A model generated the notes under the pieces. The model did no database searches. It saw only the letters and a list, made by a program, of their open reading frames with translations, and was not told where the DNA came from. This document shows positions 1 to 8,350 of a stretch of DNA of 57,133 bases, piece after piece. Source of the stretch: an uncultured Acidimicrobiales bacterium (GTDB taxonomy: Bacteria; Actinomycetota; Acidimicrobiia; Acidimicrobiales; Aldehydirespiratoraceae); the NCBI GenBank assembly GCA_905480195.1, contig CAJQPN010000045.1:1-57133 (forward strand), read 5' to 3'. Both the position numbers and the translations under genes were made by a program. Each line of letters starts with the position of its first letter. Position 1 is the first letter of the stretch.

Positions 1-2
1 TC

Positions 3-800
3 GGCATGCTGTCCAAGGAAGGCGGTGTCGAGATCGAGACCGTCGCCGAGGAGAACCCTGACGCGATCGCCAAGATCTGGGTCGATCCTGTTGTCGGCCT
101 TTCCGAGGAGGCCACGCGCCAATGGGTCGCCGCCGCCAACCTGCCCGACGCGGCAGTCGAAGGATCGGTTGACATCCTTCAGAAGCTCTACACGGCCTAC
201 ACCGAGGGCGATTGCGACCTGGTCGAGATCAACCCACTCATCCTTACCCCTCAGGGCAAGGTCCACGTACTCGACGCCAAGGTCACCCTCGACGGCAACA
301 GCGCCTTTCGCCACGAGGCGTACGAGCAGTACGACGCCACGCAGCCCCGTGACGAACGCGAAGAAGCCGCCCACGCCAAGGGCCTGCAGTACGTGGGGCT
401 CGACGGCAGCGTCGGTGTGATCGCCAACGGGGCTGGCCTGGCGATGAGCACCGTCGATGTCGTGAACCAGGTCGGTGGTAGCCCGGCCAACTTCCTCGAC
501 ATCGGCGGGGGCGCCAATGCCGACGTCATGGCCGGCGCGCTCGAGGTCATCAACAACGATCCCGCCGTGAAGTCGATCTTCATCAACATCTTCGGCGGTA
601 TCACCCGAGGCGAAGAGGTCGCCAACGGCATTCTCGAAGCGATGCAGCGGGTCGACATCTCGGCACCGATCGTGATCCGCCTCGACGGTACCAACGCTGA
701 CGAAGGGCGAGCGATCCTCGCCCCGAACCTCAACGACAAGCTGATGATGGAAGACACGATGCTCAGTGCGGCCGAGAAGGCCGTGGAACTGGCGAGCTGA
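3..800 (+). CDS. sucC: Succinyl-CoA synthetase beta subunit (5' partial)
   Basis: Beta subunit of succinate-CoA ligase, the TCA step that makes ATP or GTP from succinyl-CoA together with SucD. The window opens inside the gene, so the start of the ATP-grasp domain is missing and about 265 C-terminal residues are visible. Family marks include SKEGGVEIE near the visible start, the metal/nucleotide acidic motif VEINPL, and the C-terminal ligase domain with ANGAGLAM, LDIGGGA and FINIFGGITR. The gene ends 28 nt before sucD, the usual sucCD order, so the two are probably cotranscribed. Identification is secure; the only oddity is truncation by the window edge. Confidence 0.96.
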   Translation, partial: GMLSKEGGVEIETVAEENPDAIAKIWVDPVVGLSEEATRQWVAAANLPDAAVEGSVDILQKLYTAYTEGDCDLVEINPLILTPQGKVHVLDAKVTLDGNSAFRHEAYEQYDATQPRDEREEAAHAKGLQYVGLDGSVGVIANGAGLAMSTVDVVNQVGGSPANFLDIGGGANADVMAGALEVINNDPAVKSIFINIFGGITRGEEVANGILEAMQRVDISAPIVIRLDGTNADEGRAILAPNLNDKLMMEDTMLSAAEKAVELAS

Positions 801-828
801 GAAAACCCGAAGCGAGAGAGACAGAACC

Positions 829-1713
829 ATGAGCATCTTCGTTGACGAGAACACCAAGGTCATCTACCAGGGCCTCACCGGCTCCCAGGGGAGCTACTAC
901 GGCGGCCTCAACAAGGCGTACGGGACACAGGTTGTTGCCGGCACCCACCCCAAGAAGGCCGGTACCGACGTCGACGGTGTGCCGATCTTTGCATCGGTCG
1001 CCGACGCGGTCGCCGCCACCGACGCAACCGCCACGTGCATCTTCATCCCGGCTCCTGGCGTGCAAGGCGCCGTGCTCGAAGCGGCCGAGGCCGGCATCGA
1101 GTTCATCGTGGCCATCACCGAAGGCGTGCCGGCCCACGACGAGGCGTACTTGTTCAACAAGCTGAAGGCCGACTTCCCCAACACCCGACTGCTCGGTCCG
1201 AATTGTCCGGGCATCATCAGCCCTGGCAAATGCAACATCGGCATCACCGCTGGTCACATCGCAAAGGCGGGGGGTCCGGTCGGCATCGTGAGTCGCTCGG
1301 GCACCCTTACGTATCAGGCGCTCTACGAGCTCAAGCAGAAGGACATCGGTGTCACCACGTGTGTCGGTATCGGTGGCGACCCGGTGCCGGGTACGTCCTT
1401 CATCGACTGTCTTGAGGCGTTCGAAGCCGATCCCGACACCAAGGCGGTCATGATGATCGGTGAGATCGGTGGTTCGGCGGAGGAAGAAGCTGCCGAGTTC
1501 ATCAAGAACCACATGACCAAGCCGGTGAGCTCCTACATCGCCGGTGTTACCGCCCCTCCCGGCAAGAAGATGGGCCATGCCGGCGCCATCGTCTCCGGAG
1601 GCAAGGGCACGGCAGCAGCCAAGATGGAGGCGCTGGAGGATGCCGGTGTGAGGGTCGGTCAGAACCCGACTGAGGCGGGCGAACTCATGGCCGAGATCGT
1701 CGCTGGCCTCTGA
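829..1713 (+). CDS. sucD: Succinyl-CoA synthetase alpha subunit
   Basis: Alpha subunit (294 aa, full length) of succinate-CoA ligase; binds CoA and carries the phosphohistidine intermediate. The N-terminal CoA-binding Rossmann domain begins with MSIFVDENTKVIYQGLTGSQ, and the ligase domain holds LLGPNCPGII and the active-site histidine in KKMGHAGAIVSGGKG. The ATG was chosen because the family starts here and a purine-rich stretch (AGCGAGAGAG) lies just upstream; an in-frame ATG 63 nt earlier lies inside sucC and has no family counterpart. Forms the heterodimer with the upstream SucC. Confidence 0.97.
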   Translation: MSIFVDENTKVIYQGLTGSQGSYYGGLNKAYGTQVVAGTHPKKAGTDVDGVPIFASVADAVAATDATATCIFIPAPGVQGAVLEAAEAGIEFIVAITEGVPAHDEAYLFNKLKADFPNTRLLGPNCPGIISPGKCNIGITAGHIAKAGGPVGIVSRSGTLTYQALYELKQKDIGVTTCVGIGGDPVPGTSFIDCLEAFEADPDTKAVMMIGEIGGSAEEEAAEFIKNHMTKPVSSYIAGVTAPPGKKMGHAGAIVSGGKGTAAAKMEALEDAGVRVGQNPTEAGELMAEIVAGL

Positions 1714-1747
1714 ACCGACGCAACCGCACCTGACGATCGGCTGGGCT

Positions 1748-1769
1748 GCCACCACCAACCGGCGGTGGC
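1748..1769 (+). terminator. Possible hairpin terminator after sucCD
   Basis: Imperfect inverted repeat: GCCACC-A-CC, loop AACC, then GG-C-GGTGGC, a nine-pair stem with one mismatch. It has no following T run, so it would be a U-less actinobacterial type. It lies 34 nt after the sucD stop and just before the amidase start, so it could also act as a leader hairpin for that gene. Confidence 0.35.
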
Positions 1770-1791
1770 CTGTAAGCGTGTGGAGATGCCC

Positions 1792-2853
1792 GTGATTCGC
1801 TTCGCCATCCTCGCGATGCTGGCGTTGCTGACAGGGTGCAGCCCGACGTCGGTTGAACTCGGCCGCGAGGCGATGACTTCGACCACCACCACGACCTCGA
1901 CGTCAACCACCAGCGTCCCGCCGTCCACCACGACGACGTCCACCTCGACCACCACCACGACGCCGACCACAACGGTCCCGGCGGTCCTGCCCGAGCTTCA
2001 GTTCGACGAGGCGGGCGTGCCACTGAACGGCCAGTCCAACGGGGTGCTCGTCTCCGACACGGGCTGGGTTCTCCCGATCCTGAGCGGTCTCGACGGTGGC
2101 CGCCATCGGGTCTGGACCCCGTGCGGACGACAGGCCGATGTGGCAGGGGGCGAGGTAATCACCCGCGCAGACTTTGTGCTGGATCCCGGTCATGGCGGCT
2201 CAGAACCCGGTGCTGTCGGTCGGGGTGGACTTGCAGAGAAGGATCTCAACCTTGCTGTCGGCACAAAGATCCGCGACGCCCTCGTCGGTGCTGGCTACTC
2301 GGTGGTCATGACCCGAGAGACCGATGTGCGGGTGCCCATCGTGACGCGTGCCGAGATCGGTCGAGCCCTCGATCCGGTTGCGTTCCTGTCCGTGCACTTC
2401 AACGCAGGGACCGACGTTCGCAGTGCGACTCCAGGCACCGAGATGTACCACCAGATCAAAAACGCCGACTCCAAGCGGCTCGCCGGTCTCCTTTACGAGG
2501 AGACCCGCGCCGTGCTCGATCAGTTCGACGTTGGTTGGGTGGCACTCAACGACGCCGGTGCGACGTTTCGGCCCAACCGGGAAGGTGATGACTACTACGG
2601 CGTGCTGCGGAGGCCGACACCAGTGCTGAGTGTGTTGCTCGAATTCGCGTACCTGTCGAACCCGGCCGAGGAAGAACTCGTCTCCGACCCTGCGGTGCAA
2701 GACGAACTCGCGAACGCCGTACTCATCGCAGTCGAGCGATTTCTCGAAACCGATGATCCGGGATCGGGATTCATCGACGATCCGATCTTCCGCGGGTTCG
2801 GCCCATCAGGGGCGGGTCGCACCGACGGTTGCACCGACCCGACCCTCGAATGA
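1792..2853 (+). CDS. N-acetylmuramoyl-L-alanine amidase lipoprotein (Amidase_3)
   Basis: Zinc amidase that cuts the lactyl amide between MurNAc and the stem peptide in peptidoglycan; acts outside the membrane. A short hydrophobic signal leads to the lipobox LLTGC, so the protein should be lipidated. A Thr/Ser-rich linker (about residues 25-65) follows, then a small pre-domain, then the Amidase_3 domain: zinc ligands in DPGHGG, the Glu of GLAEKDL and the His of LSVHFNA, and the catalytic Glu in LLEFAYLSN. The GTG start is preferred because GGAG lies 6 nt upstream; an ATG two codons earlier and another at 1765 are in frame but worse placed. Role: cell separation or wall remodelling (inferred). 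Confidence 0.9.
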   Translation: MIRFAILAMLALLTGCSPTSVELGREAMTSTTTTTSTSTTSVPPSTTTTSTSTTTTTPTTTVPAVLPELQFDEAGVPLNGQSNGVLVSDTGWVLPILSGLDGGRHRVWTPCGRQADVAGGEVITRADFVLDPGHGGSEPGAVGRGGLAEKDLNLAVGTKIRDALVGAGYSVVMTRETDVRVPIVTRAEIGRALDPVAFLSVHFNAGTDVRSATPGTEMYHQIKNADSKRLAGLLYEETRAVLDQFDVGWVALNDAGATFRPNREGDDYYGVLRRPTPVLSVLLEFAYLSNPAEEELVSDPAVQDELANAVLIAVERFLETDDPGSGFIDDPIFRGFGPSGAGRTDGCTDPTLE

Positions 2854-2959
2854 TCAGCCGTTGGTCGTGTGTCTCGTTGCATGGAAAACCTCGAGCTCTT
2901 TGTCTGTAGAACCTCGAGAGCCGGTACCAATGACACCGGGATCGGAGAAACGCCCCTGG

Positions 2960-2965
2960 TAGGTT
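2960..2965 (+). promoter_or_regulatory. Leaderless -10 element of purH (TAGGTT)
   Basis: TANNNT hexamer with 7 nt to the GTG start of purH; transcription would begin at or next to the start codon. No ribosome-binding site precedes that GTG. Confidence 0.5.
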
Positions 2966-2972
2966 CGAGCCG

Positions 2973-4523
2973 GTGAGTGAACCACGTCGCGCCCTGTTGT
3001 CCGTCTACGACAAGACGGGGATCACCGATCTCGCAGGCGCCCTCGTCGATGCCGGGTGGGAACTGATCTCAAGTGGTGGCACGGCCCGAGTGATCGCCGA
3101 GGCGGGTCTTCCTGTCATCGACGTCGCCGACCACACCGGGTCACCGATGATGCTCGGCCACCGGGTCGTCACCCTTCACCCGAAAGTCCACGGTGGGATT
3201 CTCGCCGACCGTCTCGATCCCGAACACCAGGCCGACATGGCCGAACACGGTATTGCACCGATCGATCTCGTGGTCGGCAACCTGTACCCGTTCGGGTCGA
3301 GTGTGGCCGATTTCCAGCATGGTGCAGGCCGCCCCGAAGAACTCATCGACATCGGCGGACCCGCAATGGTTCGGGCTGCGGCCAAGAATCACGCCCACGT
3401 CGGCGTGCTGGTGAGCCCCGACGACTACCCCGCGATCATCGATGAGATTCGGGCTGACGGTTGGCTCAGCGACTCGACGAGGCGCCGGCTCGCCCGCAAC
3501 GCCTACGCCCACACTGCGGCCTACGACGCCGCCATCGTGACATGGTTCGACCAGACCGCCGACGGGCCTGAACTTCTGCCCCCGACGATTCACCTCGCGC
3601 TCGAGCGGGCCGACGTTTTGCGCTATGGCGAGAACCCGCACCAGCAAGGGGCTCGCTATCGGCGCGTCGACGAACCGGGTATCTGGGATCGTGTCGAACA
3701 ACACGCCGGTGTAGCTCTCAGCTATCTGAACTTCTTCGATGCTGACGCAGCATGGCGACTGGCCCACGACATGGGAGGGCCTGCAGCTGTTGCGATCATC
3801 AAGCACGCCAATCCGTGCGGTGCAGCGGTCGGCAGCGACCTCGCCACGGCGTACTCCAATGCCTTCGCCTGCGACCCTCGCTCAGCGTTTGGCGGCATCG
3901 TCGCATGCAACCAGTTCGTCGACCTCGACACTGTCGAGGTGATGGAAGCAGCTGCGCAAGCCGATGTCATACTCGCTCCGGGTTTCGCCGATGGGGTGAT
4001 CGACCGTCTGATCACCAAGCGAAAGAACACCCGCATCCTTTCGGTTCCGGCGCCGGAGAAACCCCCGGTGCTTGCACTCCGCCAGATGGCCGACGGCTTC
4101 TTGGTACAGGAAAACCACCTTTTCGCCGCCACACCCGACTCGTGGCAAGTGGTCACCGATCGCCAACCGAACGATGCGGAGCTCGCCGATGCCACCTTTG
4201 CGTGGCGAGTGTGCGGCCACGTCAGTTCGAACGCGATCGTTCTTGCCAAGGATGGAGTCGCATGGGGGATCGGGGCCGGGCAACAGAACCGGGTCGAATC
4301 CGGCGAGATCGCTGCGAGTAAGGCTGCCGGCCGGGCCGAGGGCGGCGCCTGCGCCAGTGACGCGTTCTACCCCTTCCCCGACGGCATTCATGCCGCCGCC
4401 GATGCCGGAGCGGCCGTCATCGTGCAGCCCGGTGGTTCGGTCGGCGACAACAAGACCATCGCAACGGCCAATGAGCGTGGTGTGGCCATGGTGTTCACCG
4501 GCGAACGACAGTTCCTTCACTAG
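2973..4523 (+). CDS. purH: Bifunctional AICAR formyltransferase/IMP cyclohydrolase
   Basis: Last two steps of de novo purine synthesis: formylation of AICAR using 10-formyl-THF, then ring closure to IMP. At 516 aa it has the usual length. The N-terminal IMP cyclohydrolase (MGS-like) domain shows LISSGGTARVIAEAGLPV, GGRVKTLHPK-like VVTLHPKVHGGILADR and IGGPAMVRAAAKNHAHVGV. The C-terminal AICARFT domain shows LRYGENPHQQGARY, AAIIKHANPCG-like sequence, SNAIVLAKDG, GIGAGQQNRV, ASDAFYPFPDGI and NERGVAMVFTG. Starts at GTG with a leaderless-type -10. The upstream 119-nt gap holds a direct repeat AACCTCGAG (2887-2895 and 2910-2918) of unknown meaning. Confidence 0.97.
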   Translation: MSEPRRALLSVYDKTGITDLAGALVDAGWELISSGGTARVIAEAGLPVIDVADHTGSPMMLGHRVVTLHPKVHGGILADRLDPEHQADMAEHGIAPIDLVVGNLYPFGSSVADFQHGAGRPEELIDIGGPAMVRAAAKNHAHVGVLVSPDDYPAIIDEIRADGWLSDSTRRRLARNAYAHTAAYDAAIVTWFDQTADGPELLPPTIHLALERADVLRYGENPHQQGARYRRVDEPGIWDRVEQHAGVALSYLNFFDADAAWRLAHDMGGPAAVAIIKHANPCGAAVGSDLATAYSNAFACDPRSAFGGIVACNQFVDLDTVEVMEAAAQADVILAPGFADGVIDRLITKRKNTRILSVPAPEKPPVLALRQMADGFLVQENHLFAATPDSWQVVTDRQPNDAELADATFAWRVCGHVSSNAIVLAKDGVAWGIGAGQQNRVESGEIAASKAAGRAEGGACASDAFYPFPDGIHAAADAGAAVIVQPGGSVGDNKTIATANERGVAMVFTGERQFLH

Positions 4524-4537
4524 ATCGGTACAGACGC

Positions 4538-5233
4538 GTGGGTGAGACCGAGTCGAAACGAGCCAGGTCCGTCGAATGGGCGAGAACGGTGCACGACAGC
4601 CGTGTCGGTCGCGCCTTCTACTGGGTCACAGTGCGGCTTCTGCGGCTCACGCTCATGCGCTGGCTACGCGTTCGGAAGCAGGGCACGCACCATTTGGCGA
4701 TAGAGGGCCCACTGATTCTTGCTCCTGTTCATCGCAGCAACCTCGACGCAATCATCGTCGCCTGTTCCGCCGATCGCCGGATCCGAGCTATCGGTAAGGA
4801 GTCGTTGTTCACGCACCCGGTTTTCGGATGGGTCAACGCGGCTCTTGGCGCAATCCCGGTTCGGCGTGGCGAGGCCGATCGAGTGGCGATGAGGGCGGCG
4901 CAGAACATCATCAGCGACGGAGCGATGATGATCGTGTTTCCCGAAGGCACCCGCCAGAGCGGCACAGAGGTCATCGGCGTCTTCGACGGCACCGCCTACC
5001 TTGCCCAAAAGACTGGGGCGCCGATCATTCCGATCGGGGTCGGTGGCACGGAAGCTGCGATGGCGAGCGGATCGAAAGGGATAAAGCGCGTCCGGTGTTC
5101 GATCGTGGTCGGCGAGCCGATCACTCCGCCCGAAGGGCGATTGAGCCAACCACAACGCCGAGCGTTCAGCGAGGAGGTGAGCGCCAGGCTCCAAGTGGTA
5201 TTCGATGAGGCCATCGCGCTGGCCAACGGCTGA
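4538..5233 (+). CDS. Lysophospholipid acyltransferase (PlsC family)
   Basis: Acyl-CoA or acyl-ACP dependent 1-acylglycerol-3-phosphate acyltransferase type protein, membrane-associated, phospholipid synthesis. Of 231 aa, the acyltransferase block occupies most: HX4D motif HRSNLD (about residue 68), the glycerol-phosphate motif region [21 protein letters not shown] and [10 protein letters not shown]. An N-terminal amphipathic/hydrophobic stretch ([19 protein letters not shown]) likely sits on the membrane. GTG start 14 nt after purH; probably cotranscribed. Exact acyl acceptor cannot be read from sequence. Confidence 0.88.
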   Translation: MGETESKRARSVEWARTVHDSRVGRAFYWVTVRLLRLTLMRWLRVRKQGTHHLAIEGPLILAPVHRSNLDAIIVACSADRRIRAIGKESLFTHPVFGWVNAALGAIPVRRGEADRVAMRAAQNIISDGAMMIVFPEGTRQSGTEVIGVFDGTAYLAQKTGAPIIPIGVGGTEAAMASGSKGIKRVRCSIVVGEPITPPEGRLSQPQRRAFSEEVSARLQVVFDEAIALANG

Positions 5234-5258
5234 CCATTTGGGACGGCCGTCGGCCCGC

Positions 5259-5264
5259 TAGGTT
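5259..5264 (+). promoter_or_regulatory. Leaderless -10 element of icd (TAGGTT)
   Basis: TAGGTT with 7 nt to the icd ATG, the same hexamer and spacing as at purH. A TTGGGA at 5238-5243 could be a weak -35. Confidence 0.5.
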
Positions 5265-5271
5265 TGGACCT

Positions 5272-6468
5272 ATGGCTGACAAGATCACGATGCAGGACGA
5301 CGGCACACTTCACGTGACCGACCATCCGATCATTCCGTTCATCGAAGGTGACGGCACGGGGGTCGATATCTGGCCCGCCGCCAAGCTCGTGCTTGATGCT
5401 GCAGCAAGCAAGTACGGCAAGTCCATCGAGTGGATTGAGGTCCTCGCCGGCGAGAAGGCGTTCAACGAGACCGGCGACTGGCTGCCACAGGACACAATCG
5501 ACAAGTTCGGGGAGTTCCTGATCGGCATCAAGGGCCCGCTGACCACGCCGATCGATGGTGGATTCCGCAGCCTCAACGTAGCGATCCGCCAGATCATGGA
5601 CCTCTACGTCTGCCTGCGTCCCGTTCGCTGGTTCGAAGGTGTGCCGTCACCGGTCAAGGAGCCTCAGCTGGTCGACATGGTGATCTTTCGTGAGAACACC
5701 GAAGACATTTACGCCGGCATGGAGGTCGAGTCGGGCACGCCTGAGGCCAAGCGCATGATCGAACTCCTCCACGACGCGTATGGGTGGGAGATTCGCGAAG
5801 ACTCCGGGATCGGCATTAAGCCCGTATCGAAGTTCGGCTCGCAGCGTCTGCAGCGTGCCGCACTCGATTATGCCGTGCGCCGAAACCGGGCCCGAGTGCA
5901 CTGGGTACACAAGGGCAACATCATGAAGTTCACCGAGGGCGCCTTCCAGAAGTGGGGCTACGAACTCGTGCGTGAGGAGTACGCCGATGTGGCTGTCGGC
6001 TGGGACGACTGTGGTGGCGATCCCGGCGACAAGATTCTCGTTCAGGACGCCATCGCCGACATCGCGTTGCAGCAGGTCTTGACCCGTCCGGCCGAGTTTG
6101 ACGTCATCGCCACCATGAATCTCAACGGCGACTACCTGTCGGATGCCCTTGCCGCCCAGGTCGGGGGCATCGGCATCGCTCCGGGCGCCAACATCAACTA
6201 CATGACAGGCCACGGGGTCTTCGAAGCCACTCACGGCACGGCGCCGAAATACGCCGGCCAAGACAAGGTCAACCCGTCGTCGGTCCTGCTGTCGGGTGTC
6301 ATGATGTTCGAGCACCTCGGGTGGCAAGAAGCGGCAGACGACATCGTCAGGGCGGTCGAGGCCACGATTGGTGACAAGGTCGTCACCTACGACTTCGCTC
6401 GTCTCATGGACGGAGCCACCGAGGTCAAGTGCTCCGAGTTTGCGAGCGCCATCGTCGATCGTCTGTGA
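5272..6468 (+). CDS. icd: Isocitrate dehydrogenase (NADP+), homodimeric type
   Basis: Oxidative decarboxylation of isocitrate to 2-oxoglutarate in the TCA cycle. At 398 aa it is close to the homodimeric E. coli type rather than the monomeric IDH of many actinobacteria. Motifs: [11 protein letters not shown] at the N-terminus; [20 protein letters not shown] (the substrate-site Ser whose equivalent is phosphorylated in E. coli); [27 protein letters not shown]; and [15 protein letters not shown], where Lys-Tyr fits NADP rather than NAD preference. The start is set by the leaderless -10. A possible hairpin terminator follows. Identification very secure. Confidence 0.97.
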   Translation: MADKITMQDDGTLHVTDHPIIPFIEGDGTGVDIWPAAKLVLDAAASKYGKSIEWIEVLAGEKAFNETGDWLPQDTIDKFGEFLIGIKGPLTTPIDGGFRSLNVAIRQIMDLYVCLRPVRWFEGVPSPVKEPQLVDMVIFRENTEDIYAGMEVESGTPEAKRMIELLHDAYGWEIREDSGIGIKPVSKFGSQRLQRAALDYAVRRNRARVHWVHKGNIMKFTEGAFQKWGYELVREEYADVAVGWDDCGGDPGDKILVQDAIADIALQQVLTRPAEFDVIATMNLNGDYLSDALAAQVGGIGIAPGANINYMTGHGVFEATHGTAPKYAGQDKVNPSSVLLSGVMMFEHLGWQEAADDIVRAVEATIGDKVVTYDFARLMDGATEVKCSEFASAIVDRL

Positions 6469-6488
6469 TTCGCCAGATCGAGGGCTCA

Positions 6489-6509
6489 TCGCCGGCCCGA
6501 TGACGGCGA
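6489..6509 (+). terminator. Possible terminator after icd
   Basis: Stem TCGCCG / CGGCGA with a nine-base loop, followed nine bases later by a short T run (ATTTTC), 20 nt after the icd stop. The stem is short, so support is modest. Confidence 0.35.
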
Positions 6510-6583
6510 AGAGGCATTTTCGGCGTCGGTGAGACCGTTGTCGAGCGGAGCTTCGGAGGTGTCAGCTCTCTCGGTTGTGCCGG

Positions 6584-6589
6584 TACGGT
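6584..6589 (+). promoter_or_regulatory. Leaderless -10 element of the ABC exporter operon (TACGGT)
   Basis: TACGGT with 6 nt to a GTG; this placement selects GTG 6596 over the TTG at 6575 and the ATG at 6602. Confidence 0.45.
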
Positions 6590-6595
6590 TCGGTC

Positions 6596-8350
6596 GTGGA
6601 AATGGTCGCCTCCGACGAACACATTTGGCGCCGCGGTGGTCGCCTGATCATGCGGTCGCTGCGGCTCCATCCGACCATGCATGCGACTGCGATGGCCGGC
6701 GCGCTGATGTACGTCGGCGCGTCGATCGGTGGTGCGGTCGTCCTCGGTCGGGTAACCGATGATCTCGTCGTTCCGGCCTTCGAGGACGGCTCGGTTGACC
6801 GTGGCGACATCTGGGCGATGATGGCAATTGTCATCGGTATCTCGTTCGTGCGCGGCGCTGGTGTCGTGGTTCGTCGCTGGTTTCTGTCGCTCGCCGAGAA
6901 CCGCACCCAGCGCGACTGGCGGCGTGACCTGGTGTGGCACTACCTCGACGTGCCGCTTCGCTTTCATCGTGAGCATCCCACGGGTGAACTCCTCGCCCAC
7001 GCCGACCTCGACCTGACCACCGCCACCATGGTGCTCAAGCCATTGGCGTTCTCGGCCAGCGTCGTCGTACTCGTTGTGGCGGCCACCGTCACGCTGGTGA
7101 TCATTCATCCCCTCGTGGCACTCGTGGGCGTGGTCTTGTTCCCGACACTGGTCGTTCTCAGCCAGATCTATACGAGCCGAGTCGAGGAACCCGCCGCCCG
7201 AGCGCAGCAGGGTGTCGGTGATGTGTCGGCGGTGGCCCATGAGAGCTTCGAGGGCGCCTTGGTCGTGAAGACACTCGGTCGGGAGGAGGCCGAGATCGAG
7301 CGAATGCGTGCAGCGTCGGCCCGCCTGCGCGACGAGCGCTTGGTCGTCGGCCGGATCCGCGCCTTCTTCGAACCGTCGATCGACGCCCTTCCGCATGCCG
7401 GCACGATTGCACTCCTGCTGCTCGGTAGTTGGTTGGTTTCGCGTGGTTCGGCGACGCCTGGGGACCTGGTACTGGCCGCCATCATCTTTGGCCTGCTTGC
7501 CACACCCTTGCGGGTCTTTGGGTTTTTCCTCGAGGAGCTTCCTCGGTCGGTGGTCGCACTCGACCGTGTCGATCGCGTGATGGCAACCGATGTCGAGAAC
7601 CGCAGCGGTGTCGCCTCGCTCCCCGATGGCCCTCTTGCGATCCGGGTGCGACGACTCTGTGTCGCTTACGGCGAACACGATGTCTTGACCGACGTCAACC
7701 TCGATGTCCCGGCCGGCGGTGTGGCCGCGTTGGTCGGGCCAACCGGCTCCGGCAAGTCGACCCTTATGGAGGCGATTGCGGGCCTGCTCGACCCGTCGTC
7801 AGGCAGCGTCCAGCTCGGACAAGTCGCCATCGACGACGTCTCCGCCAAGGAGTGGTCGGCAGCAGTTGCGATCGCCTTCCAGGAGTCGTTCCTCTTCACC
7901 GACTCGATCGACCAGAACGTTGGCCTCGGGGTGCGTTCTGATGCCGAGATCACCGAGGCATTGGCCGTCGCCCAGGCAGATACATTCGTGGCCGCGCTCC
8001 CCGATGGACGGTCGACCGTCGTCGGCGAGCGCGGAACCACCCTTTCCGGTGGCCAGCGGCAGCGGGTGGCGTTGGCCCGAGCCTTGGCTCGGAAGCCGAA
8101 AGTGCTGCTGCTCGACGATGCGACAAGCGCAGTCGATCCGCTTGTCGAAGCGGAGATTCTCGCAGGATTGCGACGGTCGCTCGACATGACAGTGGTGGTC
8201 GTCGCACACCGCATCTCGACCATCCTGCTCGCCGACTCCGTCGTGTACCTCGACGAAGGTCGGGTCGTGGCGACCGGGACGCATGAGGAGCTGCTCGGGC
8301 GCGACGACTACCGCTCCCTCGTGACCGCCTACGAGCAGGGGGACGCCTGA
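6596..8350 (+). CDS. ABC exporter half-transporter, degenerate-site subunit
   Basis: Fused permease-ATPase (584 aa) of the type IV exporter fold: six TM helices in about the first 300 residues, then one nucleotide-binding domain. Walker A is GPTGSGKST, the Q-loop is in AFQESFLF, the signature is LSGGQRQ and the H-loop is in VVAHRIS. Walker B reads VLLLDDATSAVD: the catalytic Glu after the Walker B Asp is replaced by Asp. That is typical of the degenerate half in heterodimeric exporters (BmrCD, TM287/288). The stop overlaps the start of the next half-transporter by one base, so the two should be co-translated. Substrate (drug, lipid or peptide) unknown. Confidence 0.9.
   Translation: MEMVASDEHIWRRGGRLIMRSLRLHPTMHATAMAGALMYVGASIGGAVVLGRVTDDLVVPAFEDGSVDRGDIWAMMAIVIGISFVRGAGVVVRRWFLSLAENRTQRDWRRDLVWHYLDVPLRFHREHPTGELLAHADLDLTTATMVLKPLAFSASVVVLVVAATVTLVIIHPLVALVGVVLFPTLVVLSQIYTSRVEEPAARAQQGVGDVSAVAHESFEGALVVKTLGREEAEIERMRAASARLRDERLVVGRIRAFFEPSIDALPHAGTIALLLLGSWLVSRGSATPGDLVLAAIIFGLLATPLRVFGFFLEELPRSVVALDRVDRVMATDVENRSGVASLPDGPLAIRVRRLCVAYGEHDVLTDVNLDVPAGGVAALVGPTGSGKSTLMEAIAGLLDPSSGSVQLGQVAIDDVSAKEWSAAVAIAFQESFLFTDSIDQNVGLGVRSDAEITEALAVAQADTFVAALPDGRSTVVGERGTTLSGGQRQRVALARALARKPKVLLLDDATSAVDPLVEAEILAGLRRSLDMTVVVVAHRISTILLADSVVYLDEGRVVATGTHEELLGRDDYRSLVTAYEQGDA

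Noticed and set aside
2887..2918. Direct repeat AACCTCGAG twice upstream of purH
   Set aside because: CTCGAG is itself a palindrome and two copies are too few to call an operator.
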